A stretch of DNA of 64,000 nucleotides from NCBI RefSeq assembly GCF_000145275.1, contig NC_014393.1, positions 2,542,001-2,606,000 of the forward strand. The letters run 5' to 3'. Every line of letters begins with the position of its first letter. Positions within the stretch are counted from its first letter, which is position 1. The position numbers and the translations under genes were made by a program. Origin of the DNA: Clostridium cellulovorans 743B. Its GTDB lineage: Bacteria > Bacillota > Clostridia > Clostridiales > Clostridiaceae. Below are positions 16,693 to 25,275 of the stretch, in pieces. The notes beneath the pieces are model-generated. The model was not told the DNA's origin. It searched no databases and saw only the letters and a list, made by a program, of their open reading frames with translations.

Positions 16693-19600
16693 TTATAAGA
16701 TTTTATTATTAGTTTTGTTTTGTCTTACAGGTAAAGATATAATAAAATCGCTACCTTTACCTTCTTCACTTATTAAGTCAATAGTTCCATTATGAAGTTC
16801 AACAAGTGATTTTACAAGACTTAAGCCAATACCACTGCCTTTTTTATTAGACTCACTATTATTAACTTGTCCAAATCTTTCAAAAATAATATCATGATTT
16901 TTAGGTGCTATTCCAATCCCATTATCTTTAATAGAAATTCGAACCTTTGTATCATCATCAAGTATTGTTACCCATATGGAGCCATTTTTATTAGAGTATT
17001 TTGTTGCATTGGAAAGTAGATTAACAATGCATCTTTCTATTTGAGTTCTATCACATTCAATTAATTTTTCCTCTATATCAGGGTCTATTATAAGGTCAAT
17101 ATTATTAGATTCTATATAATCCTTCATGGATAAAGCAACTTCTTCTACAAGGTAAACAATATCAACTTCAGAAATAGTAAGCTTATAATCACCATTCTCT
17201 ATTTTTGATGCATCAATTAGGTCATTTATTACTTTTAGCAATCTTAAAGAATTCCTACTCATAATATCAACATATTTATTCAAGTTAGGTTTTTCTATAT
17301 ATTTTTCACCTTCATTTAGGTTTGAGATAAGTTGCAATGTTGATAAGATTACATTTAATGGTGTTCTTAATTCGTGGGATAAGTTTATGAAATAATTATT
17401 TTTGCTTCTCTCATATTTAATCAATTTATCATATAGAGTTTTATTTTCTTTTAACTTATTATTTAATAAAATAGTCCTTTGATTTATTATTCCCTCTAAA
17501 ATTTTAACACGATTCCATATAAAATATATAACCATTATAGCAGTAGTTATATATATAAGATGTGCCCACCAAGTGTTCCAAGGGGCAGTACTTATTTTTA
17601 CTGGTATAGAAATAGGTTCACTCCACTGTCCTAAATTATTTCTGCCCTTTACTAAAAATCGATATTCTCCACTTTGAACATTAGTATATCTAGCATAACC
17701 ATTTCCAGTTACATAGTTCCATTCAGAGTCAACTCCTTCAAGTAAGTAAGCGAATTGGTTTTTAGAAGAATTTATAAAGTAAGGCAAGAAAAATTCTATT
17801 CTAAAGTGATTCTGTTTAAAGTTCAATGAAGATAACTTATCGATTGGAAATGGTTCGTCGTAAATTGATACACCTTTAATAACGACATTTTGATTTAGTA
17901 GTTTCTTTTCCTCTATCTTTTCAGGAAAAAAACTATTAAATCCATTGATTCCCCCAAAAAACATTTCACCATTACTACTTTTATAGTATGAATAATTATT
18001 GAATTCATTACTTTGTAATCCATCATAAACATTAAAATTAGTGAATGTTTTTTCACTTACATCATATTTAGACAGCCCCCCATCAGTACTAACCCAAGGA
18101 TTTCCTTTGGTATCTAATAAAACACCATATAAATAATTGTTACTTAATCCATCTTCTTCAAAAAATCTAGTGAAACTCTCTTCTAATATAGAAAATTTAT
18201 TAAGCCCATGAGTAGTGGCAATCCATAAGTTACCATTGTTATCTCCAGTAACATCCTTAATATTATTTGATGATATGGTCTTAGCATCATTAGGAGATTG
18301 CGTATAGGAAGTCATAACTTCTGAAGTTCTATCAAATTTGACTAGACCACCATTTAAACCTAACCCAATCCATAATGTTCTATTTTCATCTTCATAAATA
18401 CTTGATATATTTTGTTCAAGTATGTTGTTTTTTGTCATTATATCACTATAGTGTTTAAATTGTTTAGTAACTTTATCGTAAGAGTCTAGTCCATTTGCTG
18501 TTCCAATCCATATTATACCTTCTCTATCTTGATAAATGGTATTTACGGCATCAGATACTAGCGTGTTAATATCAGTACCTTCATTAAAACGAATAAAACT
18601 GTCAGTAGATTTGTTATATAAATTTAGTCCTTTCCAAGTAGCTATCCAAATGTCTCCTTGTTTATCTCCATATACGTTGATGATTGTATCATCACTTAGA
18701 CTATCTGTACTTTCACTATTTCTATAATGTTTTACATCTCCAGTACTAAGATTCATGGCATTTAATCCATCTTTAAAAGTTCCAAGCCACAATATCCCAT
18801 TATTATCTTTATATATTCCGCGAATCATATCATCACTTAAACTATTTTCTTTAGTAGGATCCTTCTTATAATAATTAAACATAGGTTCTGGATTAAAAAT
18901 ACTTATCCCTTTATTTGTTCCTGCCCATATCATTCCAGTCCTATCTTTAATAATATAATTTACTTGATTATAAACAAGGCTTTTTAAGTCATAGTATTTA
19001 TTTACATAAGCAATTAATTTATCATTAAGTTTGTTATATTTAAATAGACCATCATTTGTTCCAATCCATATGTTATTATAGTCATCTTCTTTTATATCAT
19101 TTACATGTTTAAAAGCGATTTGATTATTACCTTCAAAACCTTGAGAATAATTCGTTAACTTATTAGCTTTTTTGTCGAATTTAAACAATCCGTTATCAAA
19201 GGTACCAATCCATAAATTTTTATCATTATCCTCAAATAGAGATGTTATGAATTTATCCTTCATTATTCCATCTACATCGAAAGCATAGTTGCATTGAGTA
19301 ATTTGGTTGTCAATTAAATTCATTTTGTTTAACCCTTTTTCTGTACCAATCCATAGGATACCTTCAGAATCTTGAAACAAGCTAGTTATACAATTATTAG
19401 TTATACTATATATATTGCTTTCTACATGACTGAACCTAACAAATGAATCTGTAGATTTATCATATTTATTTAGTCCTTCTTCTGTACCAATCCAAATATT
19501 ATTATCTCCATCCTCAAGAATTGTCAATATACCATCTGAGGAGATGCTTGAAGAATCTTCTTTAGAATATGTATAACGGACTATAGAACCATTTGCCGGA

Positions 19601-19797
19601 TTAAGCTTATTTACACCTTTACCAGTCCCAATCCAAATATAACCATCAGAATCTTCCAGAACTGCTCCTATATAGTTTCCACTAATACTATTTTCATCAT
19701 TTAGTTTGTATTTATAAACTTTAAATTCTTGTCCATCATATACATTTAATCCATCGTCAGTTGCAAGCCATATGTATCCTTTCTTATCTTGACACAT
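16693..19797 (-). CDS. Two-component propeller sensor histidine kinase, 5' end cut off by an IS insertion
   Basis: The remaining frame encodes 1034 residues: about 13 two-component propeller repeats (IWIGTxxGLNKY-like, residues 1-640, two seven-blade propellers), a Y_Y_Y domain (about 680-745), one membrane helix (AHLIYITTAIMVIYFIW, about 760), a HisKA domain with the phospho-acceptor in NLSHELRTPLN, and HATPase boxes NLLSNATKYS, DNGIGIAP and GSGIGLSLV. There is no receiver or DNA-binding domain, so a separate regulator is expected. In-frame codons continue upstream of ATG 19797 through KADEKTIQFKNITLEDGLSQ and a hydrophobic LIIIILLF stretch, up to the IS982 boundary, where no start codon remains. 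As it stands, the protein would lack its signal peptide. Confidence 0.9.
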   Translation of the reverse strand: MCQDKKGYIWLATDDGLNVYDGQEFKVYKYKLNDENSISGNYIGAVLEDSDGYIWIGTGKGVNKLNPANGSIVRYTYSKEDSSSISSDGILTILEDGDNNIWIGTEEGLNKYDKSTDSFVRFSHVESNIYSITNNCITSLFQDSEGILWIGTEKGLNKMNLIDNQITQCNYAFDVDGIMKDKFITSLFEDNDKNLWIGTFDNGLFKFDKKANKLTNYSQGFEGNNQIAFKHVNDIKEDDYNNIWIGTNDGLFKYNKLNDKLIAYVNKYYDLKSLVYNQVNYIIKDRTGMIWAGTNKGISIFNPEPMFNYYKKDPTKENSLSDDMIRGIYKDNNGILWLGTFKDGLNAMNLSTGDVKHYRNSESTDSLSDDTIINVYGDKQGDIWIATWKGLNLYNKSTDSFIRFNEGTDINTLVSDAVNTIYQDREGIIWIGTANGLDSYDKVTKQFKHYSDIMTKNNILEQNISSIYEDENRTLWIGLGLNGGLVKFDRTSEVMTSYTQSPNDAKTISSNNIKDVTGDNNGNLWIATTHGLNKFSILEESFTRFFEEDGLSNNYLYGVLLDTKGNPWVSTDGGLSKYDVSEKTFTNFNVYDGLQSNEFNNYSYYKSSNGEMFFGGINGFNSFFPEKIEEKKLLNQNVVIKGVSIYDEPFPIDKLSSLNFKQNHFRIEFFLPYFINSSKNQFAYLLEGVDSEWNYVTGNGYARYTNVQSGEYRFLVKGRNNLGQWSEPISIPVKISTAPWNTWWAHLIYITTAIMVIYFIWNRVKILEGIINQRTILLNNKLKENKTLYDKLIKYERSKNNYFINLSHELRTPLNVILSTLQLISNLNEGEKYIEKPNLNKYVDIMSRNSLRLLKVINDLIDASKIENGDYKLTISEVDIVYLVEEVALSMKDYIESNNIDLIIDPDIEEKLIECDRTQIERCIVNLLSNATKYSNKNGSIWVTILDDDTKVRISIKDNGIGIAPKNHDIIFERFGQVNNSESNKKGSGIGLSLVKSLVELHNGTIDLISEEGKGSDFIISLPVRQNKTNNKIL

Positions 19798-19910
19798 ACA
19801 ATTTATTGAGGTTTGAGATAACCCATCTTCTAAGGTAATATTTTTAAATTGAATAGTTTTTTCATCAGCTTTAACAACATAATTATTAAATAATAGAATA
19901 ATAATAATTA

Positions 19911-21067
19911 ACCTGTTGTGCTAACAGATAAGTTTTCATTAATAGGATATTTATTCCATATATTTGAGCAGACTTCTCCTAATGAAGATGTCGCCAAATC
20001 CTTAGGAATTATTATCCAAATATTAATGTCTTAATCTTTGCTGTATCTATACCTATATTTAAGATTTTATTTATAAAATAACAAAGATTATGAGCTAATA
20101 TTTTATTTACTATTCTTGTAGCAAAGCCCCAAGTTGACTTTGCAAGAACCCTCTGTATATTCAATTGCTCGGAGAGCTGAGAAAAAGTGGTTTCTATTCT
20201 ACGACGAGCCTTGAATATGAGTTGCCTAAGTGGTTTTAAAAGTTTAATTTTACTGTTATTACGACTTATGGTTAGAAGATTAATATCCATTATCTCTTTT
20301 AATTGCGAAGCAATCTTTTGACCTATATAGCCTTTATCGCCTATTAGTGTATTAACAACTGAATTATCTATAAGTTCCCAGACTGCGTCTCTATCATCAA
20401 TGTTTGCAGCAGTAATAGAGAAGTCTGTGATATAGCCATCTAAAGCAACTAATGCATGTAATTTGAAGCCGTAATATGTCTCTTTTTTCGAAGCGCATCG
20501 CCCGTAGGCAGCCTTCGGCTTAAATGACTTATGAAAGTGAGCTCTACCAAATTTACACACAGGAATAGGCATACTATCTACAATTCTTATTCGATCATAT
20601 TGATAGTTAAGAAATTTCATAAATTCCTTACGTATTGCATCTGTGACTCGAAATAAGGATTTTCTTACTCTATGAAATCTTGTTCTACTACAAAAATTAG
20701 GGAACAGATCTCGTAAGTTTTTAGAACAAAACCCAAACCAAGCTTTTTCAGAGTCAATGGTTAAGAGTTCGCCTACTAAAGATAAAGTAATGATTTCGCT
20801 ATCAGACATTACTGACTTATCAATATTGCGACGGTTCATAATAAATGCTGGAGTTACCTTTTGGTAAAAATCATCAATTATAACATAAGTGACAACAATA
20901 AAATCTTTTAAGTTGTTTATTGTTATGATAAAATCTTTATTAAACTCTGGCATATAAGTTAGCCTCCTATCATTAGATTAGTCGTGTTTTTTAATGATAG
21001 GTTAGCAAATATGCTGGAGTTTTTCTATTTGTAAGTATTGCCAACGTATTTAACTAGCACAACGAGT
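19911..21067 (-). mobile_element. IS982-family insertion sequence
   Basis: A complete element of about 1.16 kb. Both ends carry GTTGTGCTA as a short inverted repeat (ACCTGTTGTGCTA at left, ACTCGTTGTGCTA read inward from the right). TAATTA(AC) occurs on both sides (19905-19912 and 21068-21075), a 6- to 8-bp target duplication. It encodes one intact transposase and sits inside the signal peptide of the sensor kinase gene. A truncated copy lies at 59189-59763. Confidence 0.93.
20012..20953 (-). CDS. IS982-family transposase
   Basis: A 313-residue DDE transposase (DUF772/DDE Tnp_IS4-like fold as used by IS982). Visible are the N-terminal helix-turn-helix-like region (SDSEIITLSLVGELL), the first catalytic Asp in IRIVDSMPIPVCKF, the second in LIGDKGYIGQKI, and the Glu in KARRRIETTFSQL (the RRxIET motif). 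The reading frame is intact, so the element could still be active. Confidence 0.95.
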   Translation of the reverse strand: MPEFNKDFIITINNLKDFIVVTYVIIDDFYQKVTPAFIMNRRNIDKSVMSDSEIITLSLVGELLTIDSEKAWFGFCSKNLRDLFPNFCSRTRFHRVRKSLFRVTDAIRKEFMKFLNYQYDRIRIVDSMPIPVCKFGRAHFHKSFKPKAAYGRCASKKETYYGFKLHALVALDGYITDFSITAANIDDRDAVWELIDNSVVNTLIGDKGYIGQKIASQLKEIMDINLLTISRNNSKIKLLKPLRQLIFKARRRIETTFSQLSEQLNIQRVLAKSTWGFATRIVNKILAHNLCYFINKILNIGIDTAKIKTLIFG

Positions 21068-21110
21068 TAATTAACATAAAAGTATTAAAGCTTTTTAATT
21101 TGCTTAACAA
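21068..21110 (-). pseudogene. 5' fragment of the sensor kinase gene, separated by the IS
   Basis: Minus strand: GGAGG at 21120-21124, nine bases, then TTG 21110 followed by codons for MLSKLKSFNTFMLI, which continue in frame across the target duplication into LIIIILLFNNYVVKADE on the far side of the IS. The joined product is a classic signal peptide for the propeller kinase. The next in-frame ATG is four codons before the IS edge. Confidence 0.8.
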
Positions 21111-21281
21111 TATTTTTTTCCTCCAAAGTTATTATGTAGATTTATTTCATACTATTTATTATACCAATCAAATAAATACAATAAAACAATATGTAGATTT
21201 TTTTCTCGTATTTTCTTGTATTTTGTAAATGTTAGTATTATAATATAATCTAATTTTAAAGAATTATGTCGGAGGGGTATG

Positions 21282-21656
21282 ATGAGAAAAATTTCTTCAT
21301 ATTTTAAAGGTTCATATGGAATGGATAAGTTATCAAAATATCTTCTGTATCTTGGGGGCTTTCTTCTTATTTTCAAAGGGAGTTGGCTAATCGGATTATT
21401 TTCTATTGGTTTTAGCTTATATAGAGTAACCTCTAAAAATAAGTACAAAAGGTATCAAGAACTTCAAAGTTTTGAAATTGCACTTCATAATTTAAAAGGA
21501 AAAGCTTATAAATTAAGACACAAGTTCAATTCTTTAAGGGAATATAAAATTTTTAAATGTCCTAACTGTGCGCAAAAATTAAGGGTTCCAAGGAACAAAG
21601 GAAATATCACTGTCACATGTAAGAAATGTAAAACGGAATTTAAAGAAAGAACATAA
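21282..21656 (+). CDS. Small membrane protein with C-terminal zinc ribbon
   Basis: 124 residues from ATG 21282 (GGAGGGG five bases upstream; the ATG at 21279 is too close to it). There is an amphipathic N-terminus (YFKGSYGMDKLSKYLLYL), one or two hydrophobic segments (about residues 22-48), a basic linker, and a four-cysteine ribbon CPNCAQKLRVPRNKGNITVTC..C at about 93-118. The family is common in clostridia and unassigned. The promoter side is shared with the original sensor kinase gene. Confidence 0.75.
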   Translation: MRKISSYFKGSYGMDKLSKYLLYLGGFLLIFKGSWLIGLFSIGFSLYRVTSKNKYKRYQELQSFEIALHNLKGKAYKLRHKFNSLREYKIFKCPNCAQKLRVPRNKGNITVTCKKCKTEFKERT

Positions 21657-21694
21657 AAAATACTTTAGTGATAAGATTCACTAAAGTATTTTTT
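21655..21694. terminator. Bidirectional terminator between the zinc-ribbon gene and leuA
   Basis: A perfect 16-bp stem (AAAAAATACTTTAGTG and its complement) with an eight-base loop and T-tracts on both strands. Confidence 0.9.
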
Positions 21695-21713
21695 ATCAAT
21701 TTATAGGACTAGT

Positions 21714-23369
21714 TTATTTCATTGATCTGTTTATAGCACTGATGAATGCATTTAATGAAGCTGTATTAATGTTCTCAGATATACCTACACCATAATGTTT
21801 TTTGCCATTACTTTCAATTTGTATATAGCATACAGCTCTTGAACGAGAACCACCTTCTAAATCATGCTCATAGTAAGAGATAAATTTACACTTAGCTATA
21901 TTGGTTTCTTGTATTGCGTTAAAGAATGCATCTAAAGGTCCGTTTCCTTTTCCTCTGATTTGTTTCTCTTCATTATTAATATTCAATGTTGCAATGATAT
22001 TTACCATGTCATCTGCCTCATCTGTTGATTCAATTTTGTACCCTTTCAAATTGAATTTATCATTTAGTTGTAGATATTCTTCTTTAAATAAATCAAATAT
22101 TTCAGCTGAGGATAATTCTTTACCTAGTGAATCGGATTTATCTTGAACCATAGCACCAAACTCTGGATGCATATTTTTAGGAAGCATAAAACCAAAGACA
22201 TTTTCCATTATAAAAGCAGCGCCACCTTTTCCAGATTGACTATTTATTCTTATAATTTCTTCGTATTCACGGCCTACATCGTGAGGGTCGATTGGTAAAT
22301 ATGGTACTTCCCAATATTCAGATTTTTTAGTTTCCATTGCTTGAAAGCCTTTTCTGATAGCATCTTGATGAGAACCAGAAAAAGCAGCGTAAACTAATTT
22401 CCCAACATAAGGATGTCTATCGTGGACAGATTGTTTTGTGCAAGCTTCGTATATTTCAACTACTGTGTTAAGTTCTGTTAAATCGAGCTTAGGATCTATC
22501 CCTTGTGAGTATAAATTCATAGCTACAGTTATAAGATCTAGATTTCCTGTTCTTTCTCCGTTACCAAATAGAGTTCCTTCAACTCTGTCAGCACCAGCTA
22601 ATAAGCCAAGTTCTGTTGCTGCAGTAGAAGTTCCCCTATCATTATGAGTATGAAGACTTATAATGATTGCTTCTCTATTTTTGAAATTATTGCACATCCA
22701 TTCAATCTGATCAGCATAAACATTTGGCGTTGACATTTCAACTGTAGAAGGTAAATTTATTATTGCTTTATTTTCTTTTGTAGGTTGCCATACTTCAAGA
22801 ACTTTTTCACAAATTTCTAATGCATAAGGAAGTTCAGTTCCAGTAAAACTTTCTGGAGAATATTCAAAAGTGAAATCTGTTTCCTTATACTTTGCTTTAT
22901 ACTCGTTAAGTAATTTTGCCCCATGAACAGCTATATCAATTATTTCTTCTTTAGACTTATTAAATACAACTTCTCTTTGAAGAGTAGAAGTAGAATTATA
23001 AAGATGAATTATTGCTTTTTTTGCCCCTTTTAAACTTTCAAAAGTTTTTTCTATTAAATGATCTCTTGCTTGAGTTAAAACTTGCAAGGTTACATCATCT
23101 GGAATTAAATTTTCATCAATTAATCTTCTTACAAAGGCGTATTCTGTGTTAGATGATGATGGAAATCCAACCTCTATTTCCTTAAATCCTAACTTTACCA
23201 AAAGTTTGAACATAGCAATTTTTTCTTCTACATTCATTGGTGTTGGAAGTGATTGGTTACCATCTCTTAAGTCTACACTACACCAAATAGGAGCCTTCTC
23301 AATTTCATTGTTAGGCCACATACGATTTTCAAGTTTAACTTTTTCATATTTCTTATACTTACGATACAT
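21714..23369 (-). CDS. leuA: 2-isopropylmalate synthase (LeuA2 type)
   Basis: 551 residues from ATG 23369, which has AGGGGG upstream; the longer frame runs into the T-box leader and is not coding. The catalytic domain begins with PIWCSVDLRDGNQSLPTP and has the metal-binding SLHTHNDRGT. The LeuA allosteric domain is at the C-terminus (GKGNGPLDAFFNAI). Length and the NNEIEKAPIWCS opening match the longer, fungal-like LeuA type. It condenses acetyl-CoA and 2-oxoisovalerate, the first step of leucine synthesis. It is alone here, without leuBCD. Confidence 0.95.
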   Translation of the reverse strand: MYRKYKKYEKVKLENRMWPNNEIEKAPIWCSVDLRDGNQSLPTPMNVEEKIAMFKLLVKLGFKEIEVGFPSSSNTEYAFVRRLIDENLIPDDVTLQVLTQARDHLIEKTFESLKGAKKAIIHLYNSTSTLQREVVFNKSKEEIIDIAVHGAKLLNEYKAKYKETDFTFEYSPESFTGTELPYALEICEKVLEVWQPTKENKAIINLPSTVEMSTPNVYADQIEWMCNNFKNREAIIISLHTHNDRGTSTAATELGLLAGADRVEGTLFGNGERTGNLDLITVAMNLYSQGIDPKLDLTELNTVVEIYEACTKQSVHDRHPYVGKLVYAAFSGSHQDAIRKGFQAMETKKSEYWEVPYLPIDPHDVGREYEEIIRINSQSGKGGAAFIMENVFGFMLPKNMHPEFGAMVQDKSDSLGKELSSAEIFDLFKEEYLQLNDKFNLKGYKIESTDEADDMVNIIATLNINNEEKQIRGKGNGPLDAFFNAIQETNIAKCKFISYYEHDLEGGSRSRAVCYIQIESNGKKHYGVGISENINTASLNAFISAINRSMK

Positions 23370-23430
23370 TTTTTTGCCCCCTTTGTTTACTAAAAATTTC
23401 GAAATTGTAAAAGCATTTCTAAATTTTATA

Positions 23431-23785
23431 AAAAATAAAAACCCCGTCTCTAACAAAGAGACGAGGTTAACCCGCGGTACCACTCTAATTGACTTACATA
23501 AGTCCAACTTTAAGTTGCATACTAGTAAAAATTTCAATCAAATTAGATTGTTAAAAACTGTTTTTTATAACTGAAAATATATGAATTTAACAACTAATTT
23601 AAAGATATCTTTAAATAAAATTCAACATATGCAACATTCCTATAACGTGGAATAAACGTTCTGCCCTAAATACTTATGTATCTTCAGGTGAAAACTTCCA
23701 GATGAGTTCAAGATTCGAAAAATACCGCATCGCAGCAACCACGGTTCTCTTAAAATTTCAACATTCCCTACTATTTCTGTTCATA
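23431..23785 (-). ncRNA. T-box leader of leuA (specifier CTC, leucine)
   Basis: On the minus strand: a Stem I region with the specifier context GAA-CTC-A (CTC at 23704-23706), the T-box core AGAGTGGTACCGCGGG (23471-23486), and a terminator with CCTCGTCTC / GAGACGGGG followed by TTTTTATTTTTT. The Leu specifier agrees with the gene. Uncharged tRNA-Leu should allow read-through. Confidence 0.95.
23434..23467 (-). terminator. leuA T-box terminator
   Basis: The regulated terminator of the leader: CCTCGTCTC, seven-base loop, GAGACGGGG (with G-T pairing), then a T-run. Confidence 0.85.
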
Positions 23786-23817
23786 GTCTTTATATATTTA
23801 TAAAATTTATATTTATT

Positions 23818-23846
23818 ATTATATACTTATATTTATTAAATGTAAA
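23818..23846 (-). promoter_or_regulatory. Predicted sigma-A promoter of leuA
   Basis: Minus strand TTTACA, 17-base spacer, TATAAT, directly upstream of the T-box. Confidence 0.8.
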
Positions 23847-24145
23847 CACTTTACATGTTACTTTCTATTTAATATATAAATACATTTTTATTTTATAATC
23901 ATATTTATTTAATTTATTATAAGTGTATAATGTAGATACATCAATATAAATGTTAAAAAGTATAAAATAACAATACAGATACAAAAATTTATATTGTTTT
24001 ATCAACTGTATATAGGGTTAATGGTGAAACATCATTGAAATTTATATATGGAAAGTTGATTATAAAATCTATACTGATACATAGTTGCAGTGAAAACGTA
24101 AATTGCAAAGAAAATTTTTAACATTTTTTATAAGGAGAAAGATTA

Positions 24146-25204
24146 ATGGCAAAAAGAAGAAAACGAAAATCCACTAAAAATCCTGTTTTACCAGTATTAT
24201 TATTGATATTGGGAATATTAATTATAAGTGGCTTACTAGGATTAGAAAATGCCACTACGGACATGCCAAAAGCCACCAACATTATATCTAAAATTTTTAC
24301 TTCTGATACAGCTTCAAAGGATAAAGTAAGTACTAATGTAAATAAAGATAAAGAAGATAAAAACACTTCAGATAATAGTACTAACGGTATTGAAGATGAA
24401 GAAAAAAAGCAAGTTATTACTCCACTAACAACATCACTAAAATTGCATTTCATTGATGTTGGTCAAGCTGATAGTATTCTATTAGAACAAAATGGAGAAT
24501 TTATGCTAATTGATGGAGGGAATAAAGATGATTCTTCTATTGTAGTTGAATATTTAAAAAATTCAGGAGTAAAAGAGTTAAAGTATGTAATCGCAACTCA
24601 TATCCATGAAGATCATATTGGAGGTTTACCAACAGTTTTAAAAAGCTTTCCAGTAAAGAATTTTTATATTGGAAAAAGAACTGCTACAACAAGTATTTAT
24701 AAAAATTTAGTATCTACAGCGAAAAACTTGAAATTGACATTTACAGAACCTAAGGTTGGAGAAAAATTTAATTTAGGCGGAGCCGAAATAACTATAGTTT
24801 CTCCAAATAGTAGTGGGTATGAAGATTTGAATAATGATTCAATAGTTGTAAGAGTTGTCTATGGAAATAATTCATTTTTATTAACTGGTGATGCAGAAGA
24901 TGAATCTGAAGCTGAAATGTTGAAAAGTGGACAAACTATTAAAGCTGATCTCCTTAAAATTGGACATCATGGTAGCCCTTCTTCAACAACAGCCGCTTTT
25001 TTAAAGGCTGTAAATCCTAAGTATGCAGTAATATCTGTTGGTAAAGATAATTCGTACAAGCATCCTGCAAAAGCTACTATGAATAGATTAAAAGCAGCTT
25101 CAATACCTGTATATAGGACTGACGAATCTGGAACCATTGTTGCAACTTCAGACGGAAATAATATAACTTTTGATAAAGGATTAGGTTCATATAATGGTAG
25201 ATAA
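24146..25204 (+). CDS. Membrane-anchored ComEC/Rec2-like metallo-beta-lactamase-fold protein
   Basis: 352 residues. A basic start (MAKRRKRKSTKN) leads into one membrane anchor (VLPVLLLILGILIISGLLGL, about 14-33), then an Asp/Lys/Ser-rich linker (about 40-92) and a metallo-beta-lactamase domain (about 93-345). The ligands are in ATHIHEDHIGG, LLTGDAED and KIGHHGSPSS. The topology puts the domain outside the cell. It is a paralogue of the secreted protein at 5051-5893 (shared LHFIDVGQADSIL and AVISVG blocks). An extracellular nuclease or phosphodiesterase is inferred. AAGGAG precedes the ATG. Confidence 0.85.
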   Translation: MAKRRKRKSTKNPVLPVLLLILGILIISGLLGLENATTDMPKATNIISKIFTSDTASKDKVSTNVNKDKEDKNTSDNSTNGIEDEEKKQVITPLTTSLKLHFIDVGQADSILLEQNGEFMLIDGGNKDDSSIVVEYLKNSGVKELKYVIATHIHEDHIGGLPTVLKSFPVKNFYIGKRTATTSIYKNLVSTAKNLKLTFTEPKVGEKFNLGGAEITIVSPNSSGYEDLNNDSIVVRVVYGNNSFLLTGDAEDESEAEMLKSGQTIKADLLKIGHHGSPSSTTAAFLKAVNPKYAVISVGKDNSYKHPAKATMNRLKAASIPVYRTDESGTIVATSDGNNITFDKGLGSYNGR

Positions 25205-25227
25205 GAATCAATAGTAAAGATATGATA

Positions 25228-25269
25228 AATGCTAGAGACAGCTGATCAATTTCAGTATCTCTAGCATTA
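25228..25269. terminator. Terminator between the MBL gene and pheT
   Basis: AATGCTAGAGA and TCTCTAGCATT form an 11-bp stem around a partly paired loop, between two convergent stop codons. Confidence 0.7.
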
Positions 25270-25275
25270 TTAATT

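Noticed and set aside
21152..21448. 98-codon frame on -
   Set aside because: Antisense to the zinc-ribbon gene and its promoter; no ribosome binding site.
23370..23537. N-terminal extension of leuA
   Set aside because: The extra codons lie in the T-box terminator and core; ATG 23369 has a proper ribosome binding site.
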